A DNA stretch of 64,000 nucleotides from Spirometra erinaceieuropaei (GCA_902702965.1 CACRXP010001322.1:1-64000), one strand, 5' to 3'. Numbered from the stretch's first letter, positions 22,148 to 35,045 are shown. Notes: generated by a model from the letters alone, not told the origin. Numbers and translations are program-made.

Positions 22148-23046
22148 CAGAAGGTAGCGTATATTGTTAAACTCAGCTAAAATTTTGGAATTTGTTTCCA
22201 TCTTAAAGGGGTTACTTAGGAGTGGTTTTAATAATGATGATTATGCGGCAAAGTCGTATGATAAATCATTTACGCCAACATGACAACTTTTGAGTGCTCT
22301 ATTTTTCGGTCGCCTGCAGAAAATCACGTCGGATTATAAAATAACCACTTAAGCATTAAGACGTTTTCCGTTGATTTTATATTCCCTAACATATATAAAA
22401 ATATTTTTATAAAAATGCACAAAAACATCGTTTCTCATAGTCATATGTTAGCAATTAGCGTTTTATTTAAATTATTATCCAAAGAAACGGTATATTTCAG
22501 AGTAAAAGTTTGTAATAATATAACTTTTAGGATTCTGAAATGTCCATTAAAATATTGCCGTGTATTTCAGTTTACAGTTACCTTCTATTGATTGAAACAT
22601 TTCAGGATCATAAACGGACGTATGATTTTCCCTACGCGGAAAGTGCACAGTCTGTAGTTTGAGAGCTTTATGGTTTAAAATATTCCAGGAATGGGATTTT
22701 TTAAAACTTAAGGATAACCTTTCCTAGAAAATGAATTTGTAAGAAGACGTAGCCTACTACAGTATGAATATCAGGAACCATACTTCCTCACATTCTCCAT
22801 AAGGTGTGTCCGAGTATATATAGACATGAAAAATCATCAGAAAACATGCACACTACGTACGCAGTCATTTTTAACTGAATGTGGGCTGAAAGAGGCGCAT
22901 TAAAGAGCCAGCGTCCCCACATGACAACAACGTCACGATTTTACGCCACAAGTTCATCATTATTACAATTCCACGTAAGAAATCTTTCTTTAATGAGAAC
23001 GCGTTTCGGAATTGCCGCTGATATTTCATGAGTTACGCCACCCAGT
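22148..23046. mobile_element. Palindromic (foldback) element 4, decayed
   Basis: Right end contains AATTGCCGCTGATATTTCAT then GAGTTACGCCACCCAGTT, aligning with the family end. The left arm keeps GGGGTTACTTAGGAGTGG and TTTTGAGTGCTCTATTTTTC. Arms are much less similar than in element 3 and the outer 30 bases on the left are uncertain, so the start is approximate. Confidence 0.55.
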
Positions 23047-25536
23047 TCACGTTCCAGAGTCACTTCAAATAAGCCTTCAAAAATCTTAAATTTTTATTCA
23101 GCGCCCGTCTATGCTTCATCTAGACAAACGATAGCGTCTTCAGCATCTAAAAACTACCCCTACACACCATATACCAACAAGGCGACGAACGCCTAAATCG
23201 TCAAATTTACCGACCTATTTTGCTCTTAACAAGTACATTATATATTTAGATTAAAAACCTGTTTTCCCTTTACTAGGTTCTGGTAAAAACACTTTTTCCT
23301 GATGCAGTTATTAAGTAAACCTTTAAAAGGACACGTTTTCACGAGTCTAAATAATCATACGCAGAGCTCAAATGGCGTCTCTAACTATATCTGTCGGTGG
23401 CACAGTGTGTAAGCAAAAATAAGGTATTCCAGTTTTTTAGAGAAAAGAACAAATATTCATACCACATTTTAAAGCTTCGACGAAGAGAACACAGACCAGC
23501 AGATTCAGGCAGATTACGCTGACATAACCTCTCATATTCGCAAAGACAAGGCTCTCTTCAGTGATGCAAACGTTAAAAATTCCTTCAATGCCATGCAAAA
23601 GAGACCTTGTCGATCGACCACCCCGATTGGTTTGTTACTAGCCAATGACTACTAGCTCTGTGCTAGCACAGACGACACCGACCTGTATATCGCCCTAGTC
23701 TATGAGTTTAAATGTCACTCTTGATGAAACTAATAGATATCGCCCAAGTGCATGTAAAAGTCTGCACCCTCGGGAAATTGATTGTTCCCCTTTTGATTGC
23801 ATGTGTGACTATTACATTCTGCACATACTTAATGAGCTAAGAGTACTAAATACACAATTCATGTCGTGTGAGCGAGCTGAGTAAGTAAGAAACAATGAGT
23901 ATGTGGTCATTTTAGCATGCTGTTCGATTCGGGGAAATTGTTAACCGCAATACAAAGTCCATTACTGAAATATCATTTTCTTGGCCTCTATTTCATTTCC
24001 TTTATCGAAAATTTCATTTTCCTTACAAGCTGTAATTATGATATGATCTCCAAGATCACCCAACCCTCTCATCTGGCTGACATTTGTAGCAATTGGCCAG
24101 GCTCTTTTAAAAAGTGCAAACAGTTTTTCTATAGTTATCGCAATAACCGTGTAAGAATTAGCGTAGGTCAGTTCTAACTTCATGGGAAAAGTTGGATGAC
24201 GTTAGACATCCTAAAAAGTTGAAACTTTGACAACTCAACCAAAAATAAAATTTCGCTGTTTATGTGTCCCCAAATTTAATAGAATCGTCTTGCTTGTTCT
24301 CAGTTTTACCCAATTTTAAGTCCCTCCATTATATTATGCAATATTCCGTAAGACTGTAACACAGAAGTTGGGGTCACTGCATATCCGGTCAGGTTTAGAT
24401 GCAGTTATTGCAGAACTTGAAAGTCAACCCATTGATTTAGCCGATTCTGGCTCCAGACTTAGGGTGCTGAATGTTTGTCCGGTATTACAGTTATTGCTCT
24501 GAGGGAATGTGAATAAGCTCTAAATGACCTTCTGGAACATAAAGTACTCATTCTTGCTGTGCTGAGTCGGCAGTAAGCATTTTTATAACACGGTGTAGAA
24601 GTAAGTAAACCATAATCCATTATATCATAAGAAGACTCACCAACATGAAATTTTTCAAGCAGATACACAGCATTCCAAAGTACAGCGAGAATGTTACAAT
24701 TAGGGTTTATCGCTCATTGCTGGCTGATTTCAACAGTGAATGAAAAGTAGATGGGATCCGCGTTGTGCTGCAGTATGGCACGACTAGTCTTACTCTCAAC
24801 ATCAGGCGACATGAAGTTGTGAATAATCCTTGACCATGTCCACCGGAAGGGAGATATTGACCTCCACATGAAACCACACATTGGCAAACTTCATGCGGCA
24901 CTGATCTTCTTTAAGCGTACCTTGTAAAGGCATGTTCGTCGGAGCTTTATGTCTTCCACTTTCTCCCCACCAGTTGCGCTATTGCCGTGCAAACGCTTTT
25001 ACTCTCAGGAATAAATTTACCGAATTTAACCAACTTTAATAAATACTTACCCTCATGTGGTGGATATCAATGAAACCTGAACTGGTGGGATCATTTAAGA
25101 CTCCGAAATCTATTTTATTTATTTTATGCCGTTTTCAAACAGCAGTAAGTCTTCCGGTGTGATGGTGGCGGTGACGGTGAAGACAAGTGTTGAAAAAATT
25201 TGGCAAGGAAGTTATCTATTTTACACCGTCGCACGCCCTCTAAGAGGAAGGGCTCCCATTCTTATCTACCTTACTTTTGACTTTTTGGTCATTGACCTGA
25301 TTGTCGATGCGCATTTATCAAGCAGAACCAACATGCTTGCGCTGGAGCCCTCTTGAATATGACCCGGCGCTTACCAAATCTTGCTACCTTGAAGGTTTCT
25401 AAAGTCGAGTTATCGCAGCAGATGTTCGGGATAGATATCATAATGATCAGTGACATAGTTCTCACGGGACTAGTTTGCACGAATAATTCTGCAATGATAC
25501 CCATATAAACACAAAAAATCAAGTTCGGCGAACGTA
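23047..25536. other. No gene recognised
   Basis: Frames up to 86 codons (23917-24177 plus; 24707-24901 minus, Cys-containing) show no domain I know and no clear splice-site support. Confidence 0.45.
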
Positions 25537-25580
25537 TGTTTACGATTATTCATTCTGAGCCCTGTGCAATAGTATAAGTT
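25537..25580 (-). repeat. Short match to the 13.79 kb Penelope border
   Basis: GAATAATCGTAAACATACG and the flanking GCACAGGGCTCAGAA on the minus strand match 13.79-13.82 kb. At both sites it lies near Penelope-like sequence, so it may be part of that element's non-coding end. Confidence 0.4.
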
Positions 25581-26247
25581 AGGGTGGATAAGCGAAAATA
25601 AAGACAGTCAATGAGCAGTAGCTATTAGGGAAAAGGTTTAAGACGTTCCGGCAAGTCGCTTCTGCCAGGGCATAGGGGAGGGAGAAGGGAGAAGGAGGGA
25701 GGAGTCTGGCGGCAAACTATGCTTAAGTTTCTTCACTGTAGCGCGACGTGGCAGGATGCGGGAACAAATATACTGGGATCATCTTGGAATAAGGGAGTTT
25801 GAAGGCTTGTATGAACGCCTTCTGAGAGCACAAAGTTGGGTTAGTTAACCGTATAACTACTACCTCTCCCGTCACATGTATCCGCCGACACTTCCTAGAT
25901 GACTCAAAATGCTTGTTTGACGCCTACCCAGTGGCGTCTGTCAACCATGTAAACTACAATTGTGCTAGAGGTCAACATTTCAGGCCTTCATTTATCCAGG
26001 CACGATGATGCTCTGGCATCCACCCGTAGAGGTGCCTAGTCCTTCTACCAGTAAAGCCTGCCACACGGCAGCAAAAGGAGGCGGGCATACACATCAAATC
26101 AGTCTACAGGCGCAGCCTATCCCTGCCATCAAGGCAAAGAAGCGAAGTGCTGGAGAACATGAGTCTTAACTTGGCGACTGTGCATGTGCGCACGGCATTG
26201 CGGAAGTTCACTTGCCGGATCTTCTCTAAATGGCAGTGAGAGAAATT

Positions 26248-26300
26248 GCTTCTTCTTCTTCTTCTTCTTCTTCTTCTTCTTCTTCTTCTTCTTCTTCTTC
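26248..26300. repeat. (TTC)n microsatellite inside Penelope-like copy 2
   Basis: About 17 TTC units, GAA on the element's strand. It sits between the RT-endonuclease linker and the endonuclease remnant. Poly-Lys and poly-Phe frames here are artefacts of the repeat. Confidence 0.9.
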
Positions 26301-27143
26301 ATCTCAACCTTCGACACGTCCGTCTTTGGGGACGTTTCTTGCAGAGCGTGCTCTATAACGGTTAGTTCGGTCTGCAGTATATCTGGGGTGCATATTTTCT
26401 TAGTTCGGTTGGTTGAACAGCTGACCAGGCTTCGTTTTCGTTTCGTCTAATAATTTAAATATTGCCTTGTCCATGTTTTCTCATGAAATATACTCCAACA
26501 AATTGTTCTATTAGGTGTTTTACCAATCAGGACGTCTAGAAAAGGGGGCACTCTCACTTGTCTCTTTCCAAAGTAAAATGTTATTGCAGTGTAAGCACGA
26601 TTAACTGCATCCAGGAGGGTGTCCAAATCAGTCTTATCATTGGCTATTACGAAAAGGCCATCAACATAACGAACATAGGAATCAAGGTCCTCAATAATTG
26701 GACAGAGCTCGTTCTCTAGTTTCCCCGTTCAAGGGAAGATTCAATTGCCATTCGGTCGATTTCATGAAAGAATTTACCATCGAATCTGAATTGAACATTC
26801 GACCTGCAGCTCCTTATGTCTGTGACCGGAATGCCGATTGGGAAATTGTGCTTGACAACCTCGTCACACACATTCTATCGTTTCCGTGTGGAAAAATACT
26901 AAGGAACAAGAACGGCTAACCTAAGGACAGCATCCTTTTCCCATGGAGATTTGCATGTCCTACGAAATCGATGAAGTCAAAAACGTATCGTTGGCTATGT
27001 GATGTTATTTTGTGTCAAATTGAATTAAGTCTTTCTGCCAGCCACTTCGAAGTTGTGTGATAAAGGCGAACTGCACATGTCTAAAATCGCCTGCATGGGA
27101 AAGTCCGGTTTGGGCATTTATGTTAATCCATATAGCCCGGGAA

Positions 27144-27467
27144 TTATGCCAGTGGGTATAAACTATTTAAGTCCTTGTTCGCAAAGGAAGCCTTGGTCTT
27201 ACAGTTTTTAAACACATTTCGTAAGTTTGAGTACTTTGCTCTCAGTTTGGTCCTTATTTTGCCTTTTTTGAACTTAGTGTCTTCAGCCGGGATTAATTCG
27301 ATTTTCGAAACATAAACGCTTTTATTCATTATGAAGAGACCAGAACATTTTCCGATTTGGTAATCAATATTTCTCTGTTTGGGCTTAATTCTATGGGCCT
27401 TTTCAGATATGCTTTTGTTATATGCTAGATCCTTAATGGTTGTGTCCCAAGGTATCGCTATCAACAA
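27144..27467 (-). pseudogene. Penelope-like RT N-terminal part
   Basis: A 107-codon basic frame, part of the element described for 25760-27470. KCSGLFIMNKSVYVSKIEL followed by EDTKFKKGK resembles the region of Penelope-like RTs in which a lysine-rich KADKG-type motif is followed by a DYVxKxxxIL-type helix. The usual KADKG itself is not intact. It ends at a stop before the next recognisable RT block. Confidence 0.6.
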
Positions 27468-27470
27468 ATC

Positions 27471-27800
27471 ACGCGCGTGGATTTGAAATATTCGGCTTCC
27501 TACGACATTGTCTGTACCACGTCATGCGTCTGATATAAGAAGTTTCCAAAGTGAACTTCTTGCACTAACCTGTTTGCTATTTCACTAGAAAAACAATATT
27601 TATGGTCTAGGGGTAGCATTTCGATGAAACATTTATATATAGTTAAGCATTAGAGCTATGCTCGTAGAGTTATGGAGCATTTAAACAATTGGCCTTAACG
27701 CTGGCCAAGCTGACACTACGAAAAAGAAGCCACATTAGTTTCGGCAAAGTGAGTGCCACAACGCTGTTTTTGCCAGTGGATGCCAACATGAAGAAAAATA
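27471..27800. other. No gene recognised
   Basis: Gap between Penelope-like copy 2 and R-C. Could hold the 5' non-coding part of the former. Confidence 0.4.
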
Positions 27801-27804
27801 GATC

Positions 27805-28712
27805 AAAACGCATTAAGGAAATTTACAACCGCTATCGCAAGCATAAGACGTCTGTTCACTTCTTTTCAGGAAACACAGTCTGCACTTCGGCGTCATGAGT
27901 CAGTTCAGAAAGTGTACTCCAGTTTCAATAGTAGGCACGAAAGTAGCCAAAATATAGCCGTACACGCAAAAGTGACAGCATCTATAACGCGACCAATGGA
28001 AAAGTCTGCTATTCGTCCAAATGAATATTTCCATTCGACATTCTGCGTTGTCTTCACGGCGTGTGTGCCCCTCCTTCCCTAATGAGGAATGTTTTCATTA
28101 CAGCACTGGAGTGAGCTAGCTCGACATGACCCGTGTAAATGTCTGCTCCGGGCTCCTTCTTTTCGGTCCTATTAATATTTACAAATCCTATTTTGACCGA
28201 ACACTCACGTGACCTCTCCCTCTTCAATATTAGGCAAGGCTTCGTCTGAAAAGACAGGCGCCACGCCCTGGTCACTCCTTCAACCAAGGTGAAACTCGAA
28301 GTTGCTGGCTGATAATAAATTAGTTGGGCGGACGTCCTACGTAGGGTCACAACGAGAAATCCACGTGATTATGTGTGTGCCCTTTTCTTGATCAACGCAA
28401 GTTCTTGTGTTCAAGACAGCATAGTGGCCTCAGAGGTCTGCTGTGTCTTACCAATCCTCTGACTATGGCAGAAAGCCTATGATAGTGACGAAAATATTGA
28501 AGTTGTCTTCCTTCAGTTTGCAAATGAGCTTGACACAAATTAAGCATTGATAAATTCAACACCTGTGCTCTGGTTTATTGCATCATAATGTGGATCCCAA
28601 CTTGTCTAGCTGACTGTACCTATCATGTGCACTCCCCGATTATACCTTGACAAAATATGCCAACTGTGAGTTTTCTCGTGGACTACAGCATCCTCTGATA
28701 TACGCAAGTCAA
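27805..28712 (-). repeat. R-C duplicated segment, copy 1 (inverted partner at 43.4 kb)
   Basis: About 0.9 kb that returns in opposite orientation at 43383-44325. Shared landmarks include GACTTGCGTATATCAGAGGA, GGTATAATCGGGGAGTGCAC, GACCCTACGTAG and GTGACCAGGGCGTGGCGCCT. The partner has about 40 extra bases near 44.17-44.21 kb. The Helitron remnant starts 40 bases beyond its outer end. I see no terminal repeats or flanking duplication. Unknown family or segmental duplication. Confidence 0.75.
28054..28350 (-). other. Open frame conserved between the two R-C copies
   Basis: A 98-codon frame without an ATG at its start, containing QLIYYQPATSSFTLVEG and ADIYTGHVELAHSSAVMK. The R-C partner at 43742-44083 has the same frame with six amino-acid differences and no stop. 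I recognise no domain. Conservation may simply reflect recent duplication. It could be an exon or transposon fragment. Confidence 0.35.
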
Positions 28713-28754
28713 CTATCCGATAGTACCGCAGAATTACTGTTTCTTCATCGCCGG

Positions 28755-31175
28755 TTTATATAAATAAAAATGGAACTGTTCGTTTGTGTGTAATCGGTAA
28801 CCTCGGAAAGTACTGCACCGATTGCTCTGAAATTTTGAAAACCTTGCCTATGCACAGAACCGGGTTTATTTTTGCCTATCTTCATAATTATGCAGATGGC
28901 ACGCCTGTGACGGGTAAAAAAACAGGTCTTTTTCTCGCATAACAACACCATCGGCTGAGGCCACTTCGCCCGACGTCCGCTCAAACACACGTGCGCCCCG
29001 ACGGCCGCGTTCCTCCCTCCCCCGCAGACACTTGAACCTGCCCCCCCCCCCACTGGGCCGATGAAATACGGGCCGCTAGGCAAACAACCCCCCGAGGCAA
29101 AAAAGCATGCAACTCTTGGACGCCACTTTAACTTGACCCGCAACCCACATTAATGGGGCTGCCACCGACTCCTCTTAGATTCTCGGGCGTGATAATTGCA
29201 TGCAGATAAAAGCAACCCTCTCCCGCGTTTGTGAAAACACTGCTGTATTTGGAAGTGCCTACGTATTACACATGGAATACGTGTAGAAAAACTTTCGAAC
29301 GATGCAAATGAGAAGAACGAGTCGATGGACAAGCCGGTATATTCAAAGGAACCGCGATGGGCGGACTGTACACCGTGCATCCCAATCAGCACGAATGCGC
29401 CTTTCTTCGCACGCTGTTGGTAAATGTGGCCGGTCAACCGTCTTTCCAGCAATTGAAATCTGTCAAGGGCGTTGGGCGTACCACTTTCCGCAGTGCATGC
29501 CAGGTTCTCAATTCCCTGGGAAACGGCCGACGCTGGGATGTCTGCATTAATGACGCGTGAAACGCGTCTCATCCAATCATATTCGTGCATTGTTTGCAGT
29601 CATATTGACCGCATGCTGTCCTTCATCTACAACAGACTTGTGGGAGAAATACAAATCGCACATGGCTGGAGATATCGCCCGTCGACTACGCAAGGAAAAT
29701 TCAAATGTGAATTTCACAGCAGAAACTCTACAACGAGGTGTTGATAATAATTGGGCATGCGTGAGTAGAAATCACGAGCAAAGTTCTCAACCAACTGGTA
29801 AAGCCATCACCAACCCGATCTGTTGCTGCTTCGTTAGACGTGGATTTGCTCCGTGAGCAAAACTACAATAGCTTGATCTTCTGTCGTATCCGCAATCAAA
29901 CATTCCTAAGCTAACACTGAAGCAGAATGACATTTACGATCAAATAATGCGAACTGTCAATAATAGGGTTGAAGAAATCTTCTTAGGTGCGCCAGGAGGG
30001 ACTGGCAAGACAATCCTTATAAGACTGAGTCTGGCAGCAATTCGATTCAAAAATGGCATGGCCTTAGCTCTTGCTTCGTCTGGAATAGCTGTGACCTTGC
30101 TACCTGGTGGAAGAACTGCCCATTCCGCTTTGAAATTTCCGTTGAAAGAGCAATTCATTGAAACTCCTACGTGCAACATTTTCAAGGCATCCGGAATGGT
30201 CAAAGTACTGCAGGAATGCAAACTTATTGTTTGGGATGAATGCACAATGGCGCCCCAAAATGCTCGAAGTCCTCGATCGATCATTGCAAGATTTGCACGG
30301 AAACCGCACATCGTTTGAAGATGCATTGTTACTGCTTGCAAGAGACTTCAGGCAAACTTTGCCTGTAATTTCTCGACTGACACCAATGGACGAAATAAAT
30401 GTCTGCCTGAAAACCTCTGTTTTGTGGTGCCTCTTCCAGACGTTAAAATTAACTCGAAATATGCGTGTCCAGCTGCAAAGCGACCAATCAGCTGGGATAT
30501 TTTCACACAAGTTGCTGGCAAATTGGAACGGAACGGTGTCGGCTGATCCGACTTCAGGACGCATTTCACTACGTCTTACCTTCGACAATTTAGCTTCGTC
30601 AAAAAAGAATTGTTTGAAAAGGTATGTCCCAATATTCCAACCCTTTATACGAATCCCGATTGGCTGAGCGAAAGAACTATTCTTGCCTACCAACTTAACC
30701 ATATTATTCAGTCGACACTGTTGTGGAAGCAGGCGAGGCAGTTAATTATCCAACAGAATTTTTGAATTCACTTGGTCTGCCAGGGATGCCGCCGCACGTA
30801 CTGCAACTGAAAATCGGTGTGCCGATTATCATGCTGCGAAATATAAACCAGCGAAAGCTTTTCAACGGCAGGCGGCTCGCCGTAAAAATTAATTAGCAAC
30901 GTCGTGGGGCCACTCTCTTGACAGGACCCTTCAAAGGCGAACATGTCCTTACTCCTTGCACTCCACTGATTCCGACTGATATGCCATTCCAATATAGGAG
31001 ACTGCAATTCCCGATTCGATTGGCGTTTGCAATCACCATCAGCAAAGTTCAGGGACCATCTTTAGAATTGCGTGGTTTGGATCTGCAAACTTATAAGAAA
31101 CGTGTCTCTTCCTCTTTTCTTTCTATCCCATTTCATCAGGCTGAGCCATGGCAACGCGTGGCCGGATCTAAATAG
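28755..31175 (+). mobile_element. Helitron remnant with PIF1-type helicase
   Basis: The left end TTATATAAATAAAAATGG with nearby CGGTAACCTCGGAAAGTACT and GCACCGATTG resembles 5' ends of animal Helitrons as I recall them; the canonical TC start is not intact. A PIF1-like helicase follows from about 29.22 kb. The Rep nuclease that should precede it is missing, apparently by deletion. The 3' end is uncertain: a CTAA occurs at 31169-31172 soon after the helicase, but no clear hairpin was found before it. Confidence 0.7.
29216..31130 (+). pseudogene. Helitron PIF1-like helicase (many frame breaks)
   Basis: Superfamily 1 helicase thought to unwind DNA during rolling-circle transposition. Seen in order: LEVPTYYTWN, GGLYTVHPNQHECAFLRTLL (29357 frame), a stop after CINDA, then HIRALFAVILTACCPSSTTD and LWEKYKSHMAGDIARRLR in another frame, Walker A GAPGGTGKT (about 29985), ALALASSGIAVTLLPGGRTA, Walker B IVWDECTMA (about 30230), DFRQTLPVISR, LKLTRNMRVQLQ, FLNSLGLPGMPPHVLQLK, GVPIIMLRNINQRKLFNGRR, and AFAITISKVQGPSLE. 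The catalytic motifs survive but the frame changes at least four times, so it is dead. Confidence 0.85.
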
Positions 31176-34100
31176 ATTATAATAAAAACAGGAAACGCTA
31201 CAGCTTTCTTCTACCCAGATTTTTTTCCTATGAATGTCCAAAGCATGATAAAGCAAGAAACGGACAACGCAGACCCGGATGAAGAGCATTTCAAATGAAA
31301 TTGCAATGCGGCTGGCGGAAGCAAAAAAAGGAAAAGTACAATTTTTTAGTGTGAAAAGATTTTTAATCGAAAAGAAGTCGACAATAAGATAAAGCCAGCA
31401 TACATAAGAGGCGTATTAGTAAAAGGCATGAATAAATGTCACCTTGGAGAAAAATAATGTTTCGGGAACTAGAATTACAGGTCGCGCTGTGCCTCGTTCA
31501 GATGATTCCAGTTAAATTTACTGATGGACCGAGTTACATTTCGACTAAGTTGCCTGAACCTACTCATTTGATACTCAGGGTGATTTATTGTGACTACTAT
31601 GGTAGTAGTGTCTACAAAGCAGTACAAGTGGTAAACAAGGTATTCTGGTCCATATTTAGCTGTAGACGGTGACGTAGGTTCGTCACTTACATGATAAATC
31701 TATACTGATTCGACGGATTCAAGGAAAGTGACCGGTCACCAAAGCTTTAAAAGATACTTCTATGCGTTGCGTACTTCCAACTATCGACTTCTGCAGATGA
31801 TACCGCCCCGTGATAACAAACCCTTCAGCCTCCAAAACAATTCCCGTACTCTCCTAATGAGGTCTCCAGTCTTGGTCGAACTGCATTGCATATCCCTCTA
31901 CATGTCCTCCTTAATTTTATTCACAAACCGAAAACCCACAACAGTCAAAGTTATGAAAGCACAGGTAAATCAAAAACTTGACCATGAATTTACATTTCCT
32001 GGCCCATCCCACTCGGTGCTTGATTTGTGTGTTCTTCCCAAACGGATTACGAAGTGAGAAATCGTAGTTCAGGTTCGATCAAATCCCCTATGTCATTCGA
32101 AGTCTGCTGAGCGATGCACCTACCTAAGGCCGAGTTCGCTGGATATTACTACAGAGATTTAGTTTAACCTCTTCTTCGTACTTTTGTATATTGTGGTATT
32201 TTGCTTGTAGGAAGAACTCCTGTTCCATTTCGCATTCAAGACTGTCACAGCTGCTTTCCTCGGATATCTTGTTTTTTATCGTTGCCTCACTCCTTACCCT
32301 CCCCTCTTCTTCTGGTAGGTCGTCACTACACAACGGTCCGTAAGCACGCGCCTAATCTTCCCTTAGGTAAACTGGACCGGACTTGACAGTTTGGGAAGAA
32401 AACCTGTACAGACCAGGGATAGAAGAGGCTAAAGAATACAATTTCCATTCGAGGATATCTTCGAGCATTTAGCAAACTGAGGGCAGCATGCGTAGAGAAT
32501 GGATTGACCCCAATTCCTGAGAGGTGAGACTGTATATTGGAAAGACATAAGGCGTTTCGTTCCGTCTACCCTTGAGGCAAGAACAACTATAAGCAAGAAG
32601 TGTTTTGAGAACAGGAAGGCTGGGTTCATCATTTCTGACTTATTGGCTGACACTAGTATCTGAATTTTGAATCCCACTTAGTTGATTAGAACGAATGGCC
32701 ATAAGCACTATATTACGGGATTACACCATGTTGGTGAAGGGTAGGCTACAGATCCTCGACCTCGAAGCAAAACCAAATCACCCATATTTCATCTTCTAGG
32801 AAGAATAGACTGGGCACTTCATCACCATATCGATGAATCTGATTTATTTTTCTAAAAGGGCTGAACAAAAATACTTTCTTACTACAAGGCAAGTTTAAAG
32901 TTTTGTTTTCCACCAAATAATTAGACTATTTGCGAATTATTGATGCCATCATGACCTGATTGATACGTGTGTCTACGAGTCAGCTTGTGTTGCTACAAGG
33001 CCTGATACTGCTCACATTCATCCTCAAATAATCTGTCAGGACAGTCTTGGACGACCTAACTGGTAGAAAGTCTGGAAATAGGAAGTCTTACAAGCACTCT
33101 ATGTCGTTATCAACAGCCGCCATCTCTCTTAGGTAGCCAGGACTGTAGTCGCCTGTCTGAAAAAGGCTTGACTGAGTGGTAAATCGAGAAGACCCATGGA
33201 CAGACTGAACACTGCGCGATGAAGGAAACTTTCCCTTTTATCAAAGCGGTGTGCAGAAAACCTGCCAGAAAGTTGTCAGTGTTCAGCTTGGATTAACAAG
33301 TCTGCATTTGGAGAAATCTCCGATACTGAAGTAGTGAGCTGAACAATTCTGTTGCAGTCTTAAACTCACAGCTTCACAGTGCTAAGGGACTATCAACGAA
33401 GTTTCCGAAAGTAACGGATGACGTTGATCTTAACCTCCTGCTAACTCTGGAAGAACTTATACAGATTGGCTAAACAGTTACGGCTGCCAGCAGGGTTCAC
33501 AACAATGGAACAATTATCTGCTAGAAATTTCGACTTATGTCTACCAAAAGGATGTGAGCTAACTTAAAATTTCTAGGAATTTTTAGAGCATGAACAACGC
33601 TAACTTCTACAAGGTGACAAGGAAAGCTAAAGGTCAACGATTACCCTTGGGGAATAATTCTTCTCAAAAATCACTATTAAATAGGACCGAAATAACATTA
33701 GCAACCACCCAGGATACATCATGCGGTTGCCTTGTAGTCCATGAGCAACCTTTAGAATCCGTCGTACATACTTGATAAGTACCATGATCTGCTAACAATT
33801 CATAATTTTCATTCACGCTGAGTAGGAAAATGCAGAGGCCAGAGGAGGGAAAACAGCAACGTGTGACAGAATGGGAGCAGTCAGCATGCAGTTTTTGAAA
33901 AGTGTCTATATTACCAAAGCACATTTGTTTCCTGGACTGTCTTGCCTCAAATTCACCTAGTTCTGCTAGATTGATAACACAGAGCACCGAATGTTTGACT
34001 GCCACGAACGTTGATTTCCACATTATGCCTTACGGCATGGCAGGTGCAGGACAGTGATCTGAGCGCATGCTAGTTCGTAGCGACAGCGGACTTTCCTACT

Positions 34101-34480
34101 TTACCCATCCGTCCCGGATTGAACACGGTGGCCGAAAAATCTGAAGAGCCCGCATACGCTTGGCACACACAACCTAAACGGCGCACGACGACAAGCTTTT
34201 CGCAGTAAACAAGGAGGCGACAGAGATCCCACTTGAGTGTGAGTGAAATAGAGGCATTTTCAGGGGGGGCCCATTGTAGCCTAACTCTCTGCTTTGAGGG
34301 AACAGTGTTGTTTTCCCATGTGTCAGCCGTCCAAGCTACGACCTTCAGCGAACCATGATAGATTCGCGAGTGTCGGATTTTTTACGGTGAGAAATACGCA
34401 GAGACCCCGTGAGAAAGGAGTTCACAGTGTCGAGCGTACTCTCTCTTTTCCCCATTCAGCTCACCGGTCCGTCATCCTAA
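31176..34480. other. No gene recognised
   Basis: 3.3 kb with frames up to about 119 codons (33664-34023 minus; 31728-32057 plus) and no domain I recognise. No tandem repeats. 34.0-34.3 kb is GC-richer. Could be intron or unlisted old repeats. Confidence 0.45.
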
Positions 34481-34489
34481 GAGGTCAGT

Positions 34490-34800
34490 CAGCTGGTGGG
34501 AGGACTGGGCGCAGGTGGCTGACTCTGCGTGAGCCTACGTCTAGGCGGACCGTCACGCCCCAATGTGGGGCGTTTTTTAAGGATCGCGCGGACTCAGTGC
34601 GGCTTTGTTAAAACGTGCCGTCTCCCAATCGGGACCCCGTATTGGTCCAGAGCCTCCACAGCGCTGTGAATTGCGGAATCGTCTATCTGTGTGTGGGTAT
34701 ATTCAGAGGCGTGGTCATAAAACGGGTCACGAGGTAGATGCGCTGGACCAGCGCACGGAGGGATTCGTTGGGGATGCGCACCCATAAGAAATGTAAATCA
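34490..34800. repeat. R-A pieces, rearranged
   Basis: 34497-34560 has GGCGCAGGTGGCTG, the inverse of the CAGCCACCTGCG block. 34718-34760 has AAACGGGTCACGAGGTAGATG and CGCTGGACCAGCGC, matching the opening block at 965 bp in plus orientation. The pieces are in mixed orientation. Confidence 0.5.
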
Positions 34801-34904
34801 TTGGGGCATGTTATCATGCTTAGTTGTAAGCTCAGACCACGCCTTCTGCCTGCGCACAGTCCCTCCTAAAATCTTCTTGAATTCGTCATAACACGTGTCC
34901 AAAT

Positions 34905-35045
34905 GGGCAGGGACAGAGGGTGGTAAACGCAGCGCAAGTCTGCTATTACTATAAACTACTTCTCGCTCAAGTCGCCGTCCTTGTGCAGACCATTCTATGG
35001 GACGCCTACCTGGCATCGTCAGAATCGACAGTCCAACTGTCGTAG
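34905..35045 (+). repeat. R-A 3' part
   Basis: GTAAACGCAGCGCAAGTCTG, ACTATAAACTACTT and CATCGTCAGAATCGACAGTC follow the R-A order in plus orientation. Confidence 0.6.

Larger units (their letters stand above)
25760..27470 (-). mobile_element. Penelope-like element, copy 2 (heavily decayed)
   Basis: On the minus strand from 27467 down: CSGLFIMNKSVYVSKIEL (equivalent of the early RT KG..V..DK region), PGLYGLT then MPKPDFPMQAILDMC with internal stops (GLPKxHK region), NVQFRFDGKFFHEIDRMAIES (motif B region), RYVDGLFVI (YVDD with the second Asp lost), FLDVLIGK, the linker TKKICTPDILQTELTV, then a GAA/TTC microsatellite, and a decayed endonuclease: GRDRLRL then AGFTGRRTRHL and PEHHRAWINEG. The order equals that of the 14 kb copy. 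Frames change several times. Not functional. Confidence 0.8.

Noticed and set aside
26129..26450. Poly-Lys and poly-Phe frames
   Set aside because: Translations of the TTC/GAA microsatellite; only the Penelope-like residues next to it are meaningful.
31140..31180. Helitron 3' end at CTAA near 31170
   Set aside because: Position is plausible, but I see no convincing hairpin just before it.
33664..34023. 119-codon minus frame as a gene
   Set aside because: No recognisable motif and no supporting context; length is within chance expectation for a 64 kb window.
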